From Vicia villosa (lineage: Eukaryota; Streptophyta; Magnoliopsida; Fabales; Fabaceae), in contig NC_081185.1 of the NCBI RefSeq assembly GCF_029867415.1, positions 43,780,766-43,844,765 on the forward strand: DNA of 64,000 nucleotides, in the 5' to 3' direction. Numbering within the stretch: position 1 is the stretch's first letter; the number at the start of each line of letters is the position of its first letter. This document shows positions 1-12,434 of this stretch, piece after piece. The notes under the pieces were generated by a model. It made no database searches, was not told the origin of the DNA, and worked only from the letters and a program-made list of their open reading frames with translations. Both the position numbers and the translations under genes were made by a program.

Positions 1-900
1 TACTTCCTAGGCATTCAGATCTATCAAACTTCTGAGGGAACTTATGTTCATCAGACCAAATATGTGAAAGAGCTTTTGAAGAAGTTCAATCTTTCAGAAA
101 GCAAAGAAGCAAAGACTTCAATGCATCCAACGTGTGTATTAGGTAAGGATGAGGTAAGCAAGAAGGTAGATCAGAAGATCTACAGAGGTATGATAGGATC
201 TCTTCTATATCTTACTACTTCTAGGCCTGATATTTTATTCAGCGTATGCTTGTGTGCTAGATTCCAATCAAATCCTAGAGAATCTCACTTAACTGCTGTT
301 AAGAGAATTCTGAGGTATCTGAAAGGTACTACTAATGTTGGTTTAGTCTACAGAAGATCTGAAAAATACATATTAGTAGGATATTGTGATGCTGATTACG
401 CTGGAGATAGAGTTGAAAGGAAACGTACTTCTGGAAGCTGTCAGTTTCTGGGAAGTCATCTAATCTCCTGGTATAGCAAGAAGCAAGCCACAATTGCCCT
501 CTCTACAACAGAAGCAGAATATGTTGCTGCTGCTGGATGTAGTACACAGATGCTCTGGATGAAAAGTCAACTAGAAGACTATCAGATATATGAGAGTAAC
601 ATTCCTATATTCTGTGATAATACTTCTGCTATCTGTTTATCTAAGAATCCTATTTTACATTCTAAAGCTAAACATATTGAGATTAAACATCACTTCATAA
701 GGGACTATGTTCAGAAGGGTGTTCTTTCTTTAAACTTTGTGGATATAGAACATCAGTGGGCTGATATCTTCACAAAACCCCTTGCTGAAGATAGGTTTAA
801 GTTCATTCTGAAGAACATCGTATGGATTTATGCCCAAAATGAAGATATGAGAAGATCTGAATATGGATTAGATTTGAAATGTGTATTTATTTTCTTATAA
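1..900 (+). CDS. pol: Sirevirus pol, C-terminal part (end of RT and RNase H), 5' end outside window
   Basis: The frame is open from base 1 to the TAA at 898-900, so the real start is left of the window. It begins with the copia motif YFLGIQI. Then come YRGMIGSLLYLTTSRPDI and the RNase H segment with CDADYAGD, ALSTTEAEY and HIEIKHHFIRD, closing with ADIFTKPL. These are the canonical C-terminal blocks of Ty1/copia polyproteins; RNase H removes the RNA strand during reverse transcription. No stop or frameshift is seen in this piece. The last ~25 residues after the usual end point look like read-on into spacer. The next ORF starts 449 bases downstream in a different frame. Confidence 0.9.
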   Translation, partial: YFLGIQIYQTSEGTYVHQTKYVKELLKKFNLSESKEAKTSMHPTCVLGKDEVSKKVDQKIYRGMIGSLLYLTTSRPDILFSVCLCARFQSNPRESHLTAVKRILRYLKGTTNVGLVYRRSEKYILVGYCDADYAGDRVERKRTSGSCQFLGSHLISWYSKKQATIALSTTEAEYVAAAGCSTQMLWMKSQLEDYQIYESNIPIFCDNTSAICLSKNPILHSKAKHIEIKHHFIRDYVQKGVLSLNFVDIEHQWADIFTKPLAEDRFKFILKNIVWIYAQNEDMRRSEYGLDLKCVFIFL

Positions 901-1349
901 GATGTTCTGGATATATTGATCATTTAGATACTCTGATTATGTTATTGCTAACGTTTCATATGTCTAAGTATGATCCCGAATTTCTGTTAAAGCAAAACAG
1001 CTGTCACCAGCTATTCCAGATGATGACCACGTGTTCATTCTGAAGGGACAAGCATGCGTGCAGTTGATGAGACGCCGCCCTAGGTAACTGTGCAAATCTT
1101 TTCAAATCTCACATTTTCTCCACTAACATCATTCAACATTAAATGTGATTGATTCTCTGCATTCTGTAACTGTTCATTCTTAGAATTTCGTTGCATTTTG
1201 TTTCGCGTCCGTGGCTATTTAAACACATCTCATACTCATTTTCTCTCTTTTCACGCATTCATCATCTTCTTGTTTATGCATTTTGTCTCTTGTTCTCTCT
1301 CTTTAAAAACCCTAAAGTAAAGAAACCTAGAAATCTCAGTAGTGGTTCA
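901..1349 (+). promoter_or_regulatory. Spacer between pol and envelope-like ORF with TATA-like box at 1216-1223
   Basis: This non-coding stretch separates pol from the next ATG. It contains tatttaaa at 1216-1223, about 130 bases before the ATG at 1350, followed by a pyrimidine-rich leader, a layout usual for plant promoters. It could drive a subgenomic transcript of the downstream ORF, or that ORF could be expressed by splicing; neither can be shown from sequence alone. Confidence 0.35.
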
Positions 1350-3417
1350 ATGGCTTCCTCCTCTAAGAAACAAGTTGGTTCATCTTTTCAACAACAAAAT
1401 CAAGATCAACAGCAACAACAACTTGTTCCACAGAAGACTTGTACAATTCCTTTAAAAGAATTAGAGGTTATCTGCGAAATGATGGTTGATTTTGATAACC
1501 TAGAAGCACATGATATTCATCTGAAGGAGGCCATGATCTTTCAAGGATGGCAAGCGTTCTTCTATGGTTTGTGTGGACCAGTCTATCCAAATTTGGTGAA
1601 AGAATTCTGGGTTCATGCAACTGTCATGCCAAAGGCCATTCTCTTTATTGTTCATGGTGAACTTTTCTCCATTACAGAAAACCTTCTAAGGAAGTTATTT
1701 GGTTTGGAAACCGTTGAAGGTGTTTCTGGAGCTGTTCCAGGTAGAATAGAGTGGGAGGTTGTATATGAAGAAATCTTCAAGAACGAAGTAGAATCTAATG
1801 AAATCAAGGATTTGAAGCCTTCTTACAAAATCTTGGCTAAGGTTCTTCTGGGTTGCATCTACCACAGAAAGGCAGCAGTTTCTTCAAACTATGTTAACAA
1901 GGACTAACAATACATTCTGTATTGTATTGGTAAACACGAAAAGGTGGATCTTCCGTTCATCATCTTCAACCACATGTGGCAGCATGTGAAGGAATCTAGA
2001 GATGAATTTAGAAAGAAGAATCCAAAGTACAAGAGAAACATTATTCCTTTTGGAAGAATCATTACAAATCTTCTGGTTCAAACAAAAATTGTTAAGGATC
2101 TGGAGAAAGCTGGCATTATCAAGGATCCTTATACAATAATTGGAAGCACCATGAACACTCATACTCAGAAGAAGATGGGCTTAATTAAGACCATTGGTGC
2201 TACTCCCCAAGTGAACACTGAAGTTCGGTCCAGAAAAGCTCCGGCTCTGGCTGACTTTGAGTTATTCTTCAGAAATGAACATCCAGAAGTTGTTGTCTAA
2301 TACATAGCTATGCACAAGGCAGAAGGCTCTGACTGTGATCCTATATGGATAAGCAAGCAAAATCTTGCCATTACTGCTAATCAAGTTCCAGAGTTAGTGC
2401 GATAGAAAGAAAGAAGAACGAAAAGAAAGTTAGATCTTCCAGAAATAAGTAAAGATAAGAAGGAAGAGAAAAAATAAGGAAGAACAGAAGAAAGAACAGA
2501 AGGAAGCAAGGAAGGAAGAGAAGAAAGAAAAGAAAAAAGAAGAGGAGAAAGGAAAGAAGAAAGTAGAACAGAAGGAGAAGCAGAAGGAGAAGAAAAGGAA
2601 GACTGTTGGAGTACGTCCTGCTAGGCCTCAGAAGAAGAAACGACCTTCAGGTATTGTAATTTCTGAACCTGGTTCTGCTCTTATTTTAATTTCAAATAAT
2701 GTATCAACAGAAGCTCCACCAGATATTTCACCAGAAAAAGCCCCAGCAAAACCACCTCCAACCACCAAAGTTTCTACCCCTCCTTTTTCACCCAAGTCCA
2801 AAGGCAAATCGCCTATTCTTGATTCTGAACCTCCTGTTTCTGAACCTATTCTTGAACACACACCTCTAAACACCATCATTCCTCCTCACACTATTATATC
2901 CACTTCTCAACCTCCTCCACATTCCAACTATGATCATGTTAACACTGCTGTGTTATTCCAACTCCCCTCATCAGAATCCTCTCTTTCTGATTCTTTCACC
3001 CGCCTCATGCAATCCTATAATCGTAAAACCAAACCATCTTCTGACCCCGTTGTCGTAGTCTTAGACTCAGACAATGAAGCTGAATCCTCTCGTCAACCAT
3101 CCTCTTCAGAAACATTATTTGTTCTTGATAGAGAATCTCAACCATATGCTTTCTCTCACCCTGAAAAACCAATCTCATCTCTCAATCCAAAATCTCCAAT
3201 CTCACCTCTCAGAACAAAACCTCCAAAACCTTCTGTTAATGCACATTTTGAGTCATTAAATAACAAGGTCAGGACAGGTTTAGAAGTTCTGAAGGTTGCT
3301 CATGATTCCAAGTTAGATCATGTAGCTGCTGGAAAGCTCTAGAGAGCTTTTGGTGAGGAAATACAAGCTGAATTTCTGGATCTCCAGAAAGATTGTTTGG
3401 CTGCTGCACCTAGTCCT
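1350..3417 (+). pseudogene. Sirevirus 'envelope-like' ORF, 5' part, broken by stops and a Tat insertion
   Basis: The start is chosen at ATG 1350 (MASSSKKQ) rather than the upstream in-frame ATG, because it follows a TATA-like box and leader. Residues ~35-310 form a conserved globular domain with GPVYPNLVKEFW and IPFGRIITNLL, resembling the family named putative plant transposon protein. One in-frame TAA lies at 1905-1907 and another at 2298-2300. A very Lys/Glu-rich stretch (about 2400-2640) follows, with a frame change, then a Pro/Ser-rich stretch (about 2640-3240) and a short helical segment. A TAG lies at 3340-3342. The frame is cut at 3417 by the Tat element and resumes at 19066. No transmembrane segment is evident, so 'envelope' is only the historical label. 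Function unknown. Confidence 0.7.
3413..3417. repeat. Target-site duplication of the Tat element (partner at 19061-19065)
   Basis: gtcct directly precedes the TGTTAGCTG start and directly follows the CGTAAACA end. Five bases is the normal size for LTR retrotransposon integrases, so both ends are original. Confidence 0.95.
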
Positions 3418-4369
3418 TGTTAGCTGAAGATTTCGTTTGAGAAGAATGTCCTTCGAAGATTTGGAATTCAAAGGAAGATGGTTACTAATGATCATCTTTG
3501 AAGATAAAAATGGCTACTGATGGCCATGCTTCGAGAATGATGTTTAAGTTGGAACAAAGATAGTTAGCACTGAAGTTAAATTCGAAAAGAATAGTCTTTG
3601 GGACTTAGACGTTTTTGCGAAATATGCGAAGTACTGAAGCTTAGCGTGGTTTCGTGGCATTCTCGACTCTGATTATGTTGCCACGCGTCGAAGGGTGATT
3701 CAGGCGGGATGATTTGAATTTTGAAATGGTTTATGTAACCGCACGAAGACAGATGGCGTCCCTGGATTTTCTGCGGGCAACGTGGCATTAGATTAGTGTA
3801 GGGCCGTTAGGGTCGAAACTAGTATAAATAAAGGTCTTAGTATTAGGATTCTGTGTGTTCATTTTGTACAAATCACTCACATATTACTCAAGTATCAAGT
3901 GTTAAGAGAAAGAGTTCGCTGAGAAATGTACGTATGACACCAACACCATTTTAAATACATGTGTATTTTCCTTTATTCAAGTATCTTTCGATATTACTGC
4001 GTTTCATTTATTTTCTGTCATTTACATTCCTGCACTCTTTATTTTCATGTCATTTATCTTCGAAGCATTTAACTTTTCTGCACTTTAAGATTCTTGCACC
4101 TTTACAGTTTTGTCTTATATTTTGTCTTTAACTCACTTTTCACTGGTGTTATATTTACGTGTATAACAAGGTGATTGCTAATCTTTATTTCTTTGTTCAA
4201 GTATTTCTTATTTCGAGACACATCAATCATAGACATAATTTGAACTATCATGAATAACAACCTTTTTGACTATGTCCTAGGATCAATCTAGTCGATCCTG
4301 CGAGTAACCAAATCATATTTATTATAGTTTGGAAGAATAGCGGTTGTTTACCGGAAATCACCGTAAACA
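3418..4369 (+). repeat. 5' LTR of the Tat element
   Basis: Runs TGTTAGCTGAAG to CCGTAAACA, with a TATA box tataaata at 3823-3830 and transcription probably starting some 25-35 bases later. Read side by side with the 3' LTR it differs only at 4241 and 4337. Many of its CpGs sit in TCGA. Confidence 0.97.
3823..3830 (+). promoter_or_regulatory. TATA box of the Tat LTR promoter
   Basis: tataaata inside the LTR with a GC-containing upstream stretch; an identical copy is at 18514-18521 in the 3' LTR. It is placed to start genomic RNA in the middle of the LTR. Confidence 0.75.
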
Positions 4370-4372
4370 AAT

Positions 4373-4390
4373 TGGCACGCCCAGTGGGAC
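4373..4390 (+). other. Primer binding site of the Tat element
   Basis: tggcacgcccagtgggac begins three bases after the 5' LTR. The leading TGG pairs with a tRNA CCA end. The position fits a minus-strand primer site; I did not identify the matching tRNA. Confidence 0.75.
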
Positions 4391-4453
4391 AGTGTCAAGC
4401 AGATTGTTATTAATCGATTGTTTTGTTTTGTCTAGAAAATATCAAGACCTTGT

Positions 4454-6808
4454 ATGAACCTTAGGAACGGTAAATTAACAAACAGTGCACAACCGATTCC
4501 CAAACGAAGGTACAACAAGAAAATGGTTGTTACGACTAGTGCAGGTGGAGATCAAGATCCCCCACAAGGGTCAGGAACAGGAGCGACAAATTCTACGCAT
4601 GTTTCGACTTCTACTCAAGGAGCGCAGAACATACCAGGTCCGAATGGATCGAGGCCCATGGATAGTTCCCAGGCTATACTTGAAAACAATACAGCAACGA
4701 CAGGGACTATTCCAGTTTTGGTATCAACTACGGCACCTCCATCCTCAAGTGCAAGCGAAATGCAACTTGCTTCGACGAATGCTGCAAACCAGTTATTTAC
4801 CCCTGGATCATCTGCGTTCAAATGGAGACCAAACAGTCAATACGGAATGCCATATGCATATATGACAGGTACACGAGGAGCAGGACCTACATATGCTACA
4901 ACTAACCCCGCGACATTTTCGCCAAATGCTGGTTCAGTGGGTCGAAGCGCACAAAATACTGGCTTCTCTGCCCAAATACCCAATTTTACCACAAGTAATC
5001 AAGCAGCATTCCGACAAGAGATGGACGCAAGTAACCATGATATGTTAGGAGTCCTTGCCAAAGAATTAGCGTCAATCTTAAATCCTTTAGCAACAAATAT
5101 TGCTAATACTAATCGGGAGAATATGGAAACTTTTCAAAAAATATCATCCCAAACTACCCAAATGGCAGAATTCATGGGAGTTCAACCACCCAAGCAAAGA
5201 AATAACCAATCCTCTTATCGAGAAGGGGATCCCATTCTGGAACGTATCCAAAATGTAGTTCCTCCGCCTAGGGCAAACACCGCTGGCGTGATTCCTCCAT
5301 AAAGAACAACAATGGTCGAAAGGAATCGGGTAATAGATTTAGAGGCTTCGAATCAAAGAACTGTTCCCGCCCAGCAAGGGTTTGAGGAAGAAAGACCCAG
5401 ATTAAGGGTAGTAGGTAGGAACGAACACCCGGATGAAGTAGTTCAGAGAGTCAGAAGAGAAAACCTGGCTACAGAAAATAACCTAACTGCCATGATAGAG
5501 AGAGTTATGGCCAATAATGGCCTCAGTACTGGACTTCGACGTCCAAATTATACATCCCCCATAGCGGATTATATTAAGCAAACAGAATTACCAAGGGGGA
5601 CCAAAGTACCCAAATTCACAAAGTTTTCAGGGGACACTAGTGAATCAACGGTGGAACATATTGCCAGATATTTGACAGAAGCAGGAGATTTAGCAGGGAA
5701 TGAGGATTTAAGGATTAAATACTTCCCTAGTTCGCTGACAAAAAATGATTTTGTTTGGTTTACTACCTTACCCCCAAATTTGATAGATGCTTGGGCACAC
5801 TTGGAAAGATTATTCAATGAACAATTCTACATGGGTCAAACCAAGATAAGTCTGAAAGAATTGGCTAGCATCAAGAGGAAGTTCACAGAACCTATAGATG
5901 AGTACCTAAACAGGTTCCGTTTGTTAAAATCAAGATGTTTCACGACCGTCCCGGAGCATGAACTAGTCGAAATGGCTGCCGGTGGTTTAGATTATTCAAT
6001 TCGAAAGAAACTGGATACTCAATACCTAAGGGATATGGCCCAGTTGGCAGACAGGGTTCGACAGGTCGAACGCTTAAAAGCAGAAAAGGCTAGGGCAAAC
6101 AAGGGCTACAAGAAAGAAAGGGTAGCGTACGTCGAAGCAGAAGACGTTGACAGCGAATTTTTCGAAGACTCATATAGTGTAGAAGAGGTCGAAATAGATC
6201 TAGCCGAACTAAAAGAAGCACCACCTTACGCTTGCAAATTACTTACCCCTGCCAATGGAAAAAATCCAGTAGAGGATGATAAGAGCGATATATTTCCTAA
6301 GAAAACTTATACATTTGATGTCACTAAGTGTGACGAAATATTTGATTTACTAGTGAAGGATGGCCAAATGATAGTGCCTCCTAATTCTAAAATTCCTCCG
6401 TTAGAACAACGGAAGAAGAGAGGCTTTTGTAAATATCATGGTTTTTTAGGCCATAAAACCTCACAATGTTTTCTTTTCAGGGATCTAATTCAGAATGCTA
6501 TCAGAGATGGACGTTTGAAATTTGCTGATAAGGCCAAAAGCCACATGAAGGTCGACACAAACCCCTTGAACATTGCTGACACTAATCTGTGTGAACCACT
6601 TGATGTCAACATGGTAGAGGTGTCTGAAGTCGAAGTTGCTGAACCGGAAAAGATGTCAACTGGAAAGCAGGCTACTGAAGGCCTAAATAGCAATACAGTC
6701 TTCAATACTGATGTTGAAGAATCCTCCAAAACAGAAATAATTGAAGTTTTGAAAGAAGAAACCAGCGAGGCCACCGAGGACCTTAGGGCGAAACTTCAAC
6801 AAATTTAG
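4454..6808 (+). pseudogene. gag: Tat gag (capsid and zinc knuckle), split by one in-frame stop
   Basis: One frame from ATG 4454 to the TAG at 6806-6808, interrupted by a TAA at 5300-5302. The first ~280 codons are Ser/Thr/Ala/Asn-rich and low in structure. The second part holds the capsid-like region: PKFTKFSGDTSESTVEHIAR, then FVWFTTLPPNLIDAWAHLE and the SIKRKFTEPIDEYLNRFR block (about 5590-5940). This matches plant retrotransposon gag. A CCHC-like knuckle, CKYHGFLGHKTSQC, lies near 6430-6470. Gag packages the RNA into the particle. The final segment is acidic. The stop codons make full-length product doubtful unless read through. Confidence 0.85.
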
Positions 6809-6838
6809 ATTTCTGATGTTCCCCCAGCAGTTGTTAAC

Positions 6839-8593
6839 ATGGTCAATGTTAGACGTCCTTTATCTGAAATCAAAGAACTAGAAAAATGGTTGATAAGGGA
6901 GAAAGGAAACATTGAGATTCCGCCAAGAGGAAACAGTTTGAAAGATTATCTTTGGGATTGTCATATAAAGAATGGTGGAAAAAGGGTGATGTGCCCAAGA
7001 TGTTCAATTATGACAAATCGGAGGGTCCAGGCCAATTTCGAGAGGGCCTTGCGAGAAAGATTAGAGCAACCTTGGAGAGGAGGAAACTTGCTGTTGAAAG
7101 TGTACCCACGATCTGAAGAAAGCTTGGTTGGTTTCTTGGTCAGGTGTCACAGCGACAACTCTGAGGTTGCACTGTGCCCTAGATGTGGCGCAGTCTATGA
7201 CGAATTGCTAGCAGGATCATTCGAAAGGGTGTATCTTTATATGGGCCGGGAAACTCAGGGACTTCGTCCTAACTTGTTTGGGTTCGACAACCGAACCCCA
7301 TCGAGAAGGCCTGACAGCCCACACCCTAGAGCTCGAAAGGTCACATTCAAAGTTCCTGCAGACATACCTAGGGATAAATGGATGCAAGCTGGTGCCAGAA
7401 CCAACAAATGGCGAAGTTGGGACCAAGGTGGAAGAACTGCAATGGCATATAGGAAGCAATTCCAGACTTCCAATCGAGAGATGTACAGGTTGGAAAACTA
7501 CAAAGGTAAAAATCCTATGTCTAGATCCAAATGGAGAAGGCATCCGAGGACGAAGAAAGCTCAAAGGGAATTCAAACCAAGGGAGGCTGGAGAGACAAGT
7601 AGCAATCAAATCCCAATGCAGGGGGTAAGGACAAGCAAACCTCCAGTAGAGCGTAAATTGTTCGATTCTGAAAATGAGAGAGAAGAGGAGAAGATGCATT
7701 CCAGCCTTTGGAAAGAAGATGATAGAATGAAAAATGATTTTGACTCTGATGGGGTATCATCTATAAACCTCAACTGCAATGTTGTGTCTGTACTCCCTCA
7801 TGAGTTTAATCAAGAAACTGAAGTTGAAGATTGTGAAGAGGCTGACGTCGAAGAGATGGCGAAACACAGACCTGTGTGTTACTATGTGCTGAACAATGGT
7901 GTAGTTGAAGAGCATAATGCTTTCTTCGAGAGGCCTGATGAAGGTATGCGAAATCATTTGAAACCACTCTACATAAGGGCTAAGATTGAAAATGTTGGCA
8001 TTAACAAAGTCCTGGTAGATGGAGGGGCAGCGGTGAACCTAATGCCCCAATACATGCTGAAAAGAATTGGTATGTTTGATACTGATATAAGGCCACATAA
8101 CATGGTTTTGTCTAACTACGAAGGCAAAATAGGGCAAACCTTGGGAGTTGTCCAAGTGAATTTAACGGTGGGTTCAGTTACCAGGCCAACTATGTTTATG
8201 GTCATACCAGCAAAAGCAAATTATAACCTCTTGCTCGGAAGGGAATGGATCCATGGAGTTGCTGCTGTGCCTTCGACAATGCATTAAAGGTTAACCATTT
8301 GGAGAGAAGATGGCATAGTAGAGAATATTGAGGGGGATCAGAGTTATTACATGGCTGAAGTTAATCAAGTTAATAAAACTAACTTCAACAGGAATTTGGC
8401 AAACATAGGGCCTTGCCATGCTGCGGAAGATATATATACCCCGAACAAGAATGCATTGTATTACTTATCTTTGCACCCAAATGGATTCCAGTGGAATAGG
8501 GAAATAATGGACGGCCCAGAAGATACCGCACCAATAGAGCATTATCCAACAGTACGGCCAACAGGCTGGGATAATGACGTTGATGATGTCTGA
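6839..8593 (+). pseudogene. pro: Tat zinc-motif region and aspartic protease, with two in-frame stops
   Basis: Same frame as gag, resuming after the TAG at 6806. Two copies of a CH-x(9-10)-CPRC pattern (WDCHIKNGGKRVMCPRC and VRCHSDNSEVALCPRC, about 6955-7195) look like paired zinc-binding modules. A basic stretch rich in Arg and Lys follows (7300-7620). The protease core is VLVDGGAAVNLMP (about 8010-8050) with the distal LLLGREWI. The D-G-G triad in place of D-S/T-G is usual in Tat proteases. A TAA ends this part at 8285-8287. A short continuation (8351-8593) ends in TGA and overlaps the pol frame by 20 bases, which looks like a one-base lesion. Confidence 0.85.
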
Positions 8594-11500
8594 GTCTTCA
8601 TTCTTCGAAAAGATTTCGGCTTATATAGTCGAGAACAAAAGAAAGACGGCTCTTGAAGCTGAATTATCAAATATGGTGGTTAATGCAGTTCCAAGAAAGG
8701 AAGAATTGACAGATTCGGGGATACACATGATCCCTCAACCCCCTGAAGATTTAGTTCGAGTCGAAGAAAAATCAGGAGAAGTTTCGAGTGAAAGGTTAGA
8801 CGCAATCTACGACGAAGAACCCTTGGGATTCGAGAAGGACCCAATGGCATCAAACATAAAAATGTTAGCCCAAGATCCACTCGAGGAAGTAAATCTTGGA
8901 GACGTGGATCTAAAGAGGATAACATACGTCAGTGCGAAATTAGACCCAGCGTTGAAATCAAAAGTCATCAAATTGTTAAAAAAAAACAAAGACTGTTTCG
9001 CTTGGGACTATGACGAGATGCCTGGTTTAGGGAGAGACCTGGTCGAACTAAAGTTACCAATAAAGGAAGGGAAGAAGCCCATAAAGCAGACTCCTAGAAG
9101 GTTCGCGCCAGAGATTCATTCAAAGATTAAAGCAGAGGTCGAAAGGCTTCTACGTTGCAAGTTCATCCGAACCACAAGGCATGTTGAATGGATTGCCAAT
9201 ATTGTACCTGTTATAAAAAAGAATGGTTCGTTAAGAGTATGCATAGATTTTCGTGATCTGAATGCAGCGACTCCTAAGGATGAATATCCTATGCCTGTGG
9301 CAGAAATGCTAGTAGATTCAGCCGCAGACTTTGAATACCTAAGTATGTTGGATGGGTATTCTGGATATAATCAAATTTTCATTGCAGAAGAAGATGTGTC
9401 TAAAACAGCTTTTCGTTGCCCAGGGGCAATAGGCACCTATGAGTGGGTTGTAATGCCTTTCGGTTTAAAGAATGTTGGGGCAACCTATCAAAGAGCAATG
9501 AACTCCATATTCCATGATTTTATAGAAACATTCATGCAAGTATACATAGATGACATCGTTGTGAAATCTGTTTCGGATTACGATCATCTTGATCATCTAA
9601 GCCAATCATTCAAAAGAATGAGAAAACATGGCTTAAAGATGAATCCCCTCAAATGTGCTTTCTTTGTGCAGGCTGGAGATTTCCTGGGCTTCGTAGTCCA
9701 TAAAAAGGGAATAGAAATTAACCAGAATAAAACGAAGGCTATTATGGAAACTAAGCCTCCATCCACGAAGAGAGAATTGCAGTCTTTACTGGGGAAGATA
9801 AACTTCTTGAGAAGGTTTATATCTAATTTGAGTGGACGCACGCAAGCTTTCTCCCCTCTACTTCGACTCAAGCAAGGAAAGTTAGAATGGCGTGCTGAAC
9901 ATCAAGAAGCTTTTGATAAAATCAAGCAATACTTGATCCATCCACCAATCTTGTCTCCCCCAAATGGGAAGAAACACATGCGCCTGTATATTTCAGCTTC
10001 AGATAATACAATAGGCAGTATGTTAGCACAAGAAGATGAAAATGGCATCGAAAGAGCCATTTATTATTTAAGTAGGGTACTCAATGATGCAGAGATTAGG
10101 TATAATGCAATAGAAAAACTCTGCCTTTGTTTATATTTCTCTTGTATCAAACTTAAGTATTATATAAAGCCAGTTGATGTTTATGTTTCGTCTCATTGTG
10201 ATGTTATCAAACATATGCTATCAAAGCCAATATTGCATAGTCGAATTGGCAAATGGGCTTTAGCCCTTACTGAGTACTCACTGATATTCCAACCTCTTAA
10301 GGCAATGAAAGGTCAGATTGTATCAGATTTCATTGTTGACCATGCAGTGGTTGAGAACCCTCAACAATATGTAGATTTGAAGCCTTGGAGGCTATACTTC
10401 GATGGTTCGACTCATAGAGAAGGAACTGGTGTTGGGATGCTGATAATTTCTCCTGATGGAATTCCAACAAAGCTCAAGTACAAGATTGAAGGTCCCTTAT
10501 GCTCCAATAATGAAGCTGAATATGAAGCACTGATTGCTGGACTTGAAGCTTTGTTAGAATTGGGGGCAACCAGAGTCGAAATTAAAGGAGACTCCGAATT
10601 AGTGATTAAGCAACTGACGAAGGAATATAAATGCATCAAAGAAAACTTGATCATGTACTTTTTTATAGCAAATAGGTTGCTTAAAAAATTCGAATATGTG
10701 GAGCTAAGTCACGTCTCAAGGACCAAGAATCAAGAAGCCAATGATCTGGCACAGTTAGCCTCAGGATATAGGGTATCAAAAGAGAAATTAGAGGAACTAA
10801 TCGAAGTAAGAGGAAGAGGAATGGCTACCAAGGTTTCCCCAAGTGACTTGGAGAATTCACAATTAGGTTTCGCCAGCAAAGAAGAATTTGAAGTATTAAA
10901 TATAGACTCTGTGGCAGACACAGATTGGAGGAGCCCAATTGTGAACTATCTAAAAGATCCTTCGACAGACACAGATAGAAAGGTGAAGTATAGAGCCTTG
11001 TCATATTTCCTGATGGGGAACGAATTGTTCAAGAAAACTCCTGAAGGAGTCTTGTTGAAATGTTTGGGTGAAGCAGAAGCATATTTGGCTCTCTCAAATG
11101 TGCACAGTGGAGCGTGTGGTGCACATCAAGCGGGGCACAAAATGAAATGGCTTCTGTTTCGATATGGAATGTATTGGCCTTCTATGTTAAAAGACTGCAT
11201 AGAATTTGCAAAAGGGTGTCAAGAATGTCAAGAACATGCAGGTATTCAACACGCTCCAGCAAATGAGTTAAGTCCAATAATAAAACCATGGCCTTTCAGA
11301 GGTTGGGCACTAGACTTAATTGGAGAGATTCACCCCAAATCCTCTAAGGGTCAAAGATACATACTAGTAGGAATAGACTACTTCACAAAATGGGTCGAAG
11401 CGATACCACTGGCGAATGTGGACCAAGAGGCTGTGATTGAGTTTATTCAAAAACACATCATATACAGATTTGGAATCCCAGAAAGTATAACTACAGATCA

Positions 11501-12194
11501 AGGATCAGTGTTCACTGGGCGAAAGATGCAAGACTTCACCCAAGAGATGGGTTTCAAGTTGCTTACTTCTACACCTTACTATGCTCAGGAAAATGGAAAA
11601 GTCGAAGCAGCGAATAAGATAATAATTGGTCTCATAAAGAAACATGTGGGAAAAAAGCCTAAGAGTTGGCACAAAACCCTGGACCAAGCGCTTTGGGCTT
11701 GTCGAACATCTCCAAAAGAAGCTACAAACACTACGCCCTTCCAATTGACATTTGGACATGACGCAGTACTCCCAGTTGAGATATATTTGCAGTCAGTTCG
11801 GATACAAAGACAGGCAGAAATCCCTCCTAACATGTATTGGGAGTTGATGATGAATGAATTAGTAGATCTGGACGAAGACAGACTTCGAGCATTGGAGATG
11901 ATAAAAAGACAAAAAGAAAGAGTGTCTAGAGCATACAACAAAAAGGTGAAAGGTAAAACGTTTATCAATAATGACTTAGTTTGGAAAGTTATTTTACCTA
12001 TAGATCGAAAGAATCAAGCACTTGGTAAATGGTCCCCACACTGGGAGGGACCCTTTTGAATCTTGAAAGTATTTTCGAATAATGCTTACGAGTTAGAAGA
12101 GTTAGCAGAAGATCGCAGGATCCTAAGAGTAAACGGGAAGTATCTGAAGAGATACAAACCAAGCATGCATGAAGTAAAGATTACAAAAACGTAG
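8574..12194 (+). pseudogene. pol: Tat pol: reverse transcriptase, dual RNase H, integrase
   Basis: Open for 1161 codons to a TGA at 12057-12059, then in frame to 12194. RT blocks include WIANIVPVIKKNG, the YGYSGYNQI-type block and catalytic YIDD at residues ~324-327. A connection RNase H at ~480-590 keeps only part of the usual acidic set. A second, archaeal-type RNase H starts at LYFDGSTHREG (~607) with NNEAEYEALIAGL. The integrase has an H/H and C/C zinc module (~844-890) and D914, D975, E1011, exactly DX60DX35E. RT, both RNase H domains and integrase look catalytically intact. Only the C-terminal tail is cut off by the TGA. The gag-pro frame is one register away at the start. Confidence 0.95.
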
Positions 12195-12434
12195 ATATTG
12201 AGGTATACTACGTAAGCCAAAATGGTTGAACTGACACCAAAATGGCTTTGTGTGTTCAAACAAACATGTATGGCAAATAAAAGAAGAAGACAAAGAAACT
12301 TCAAAACATCTTCCATTAATATTAATAGAGAGGAGTACATTCATAACGGGAGGATTGGTTTCCAAAACATTGAAGGTTACAAAAAACAAAAAAAAAGAAA
12401 CTAAAACAAATAAAAACCTAAACCAAACCACCTC

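Noticed and set aside
7217..7760. Several - strand frames opposite Tat gag-pro
   Set aside because: They are shadows of the + strand frame with the zinc motifs and protease.
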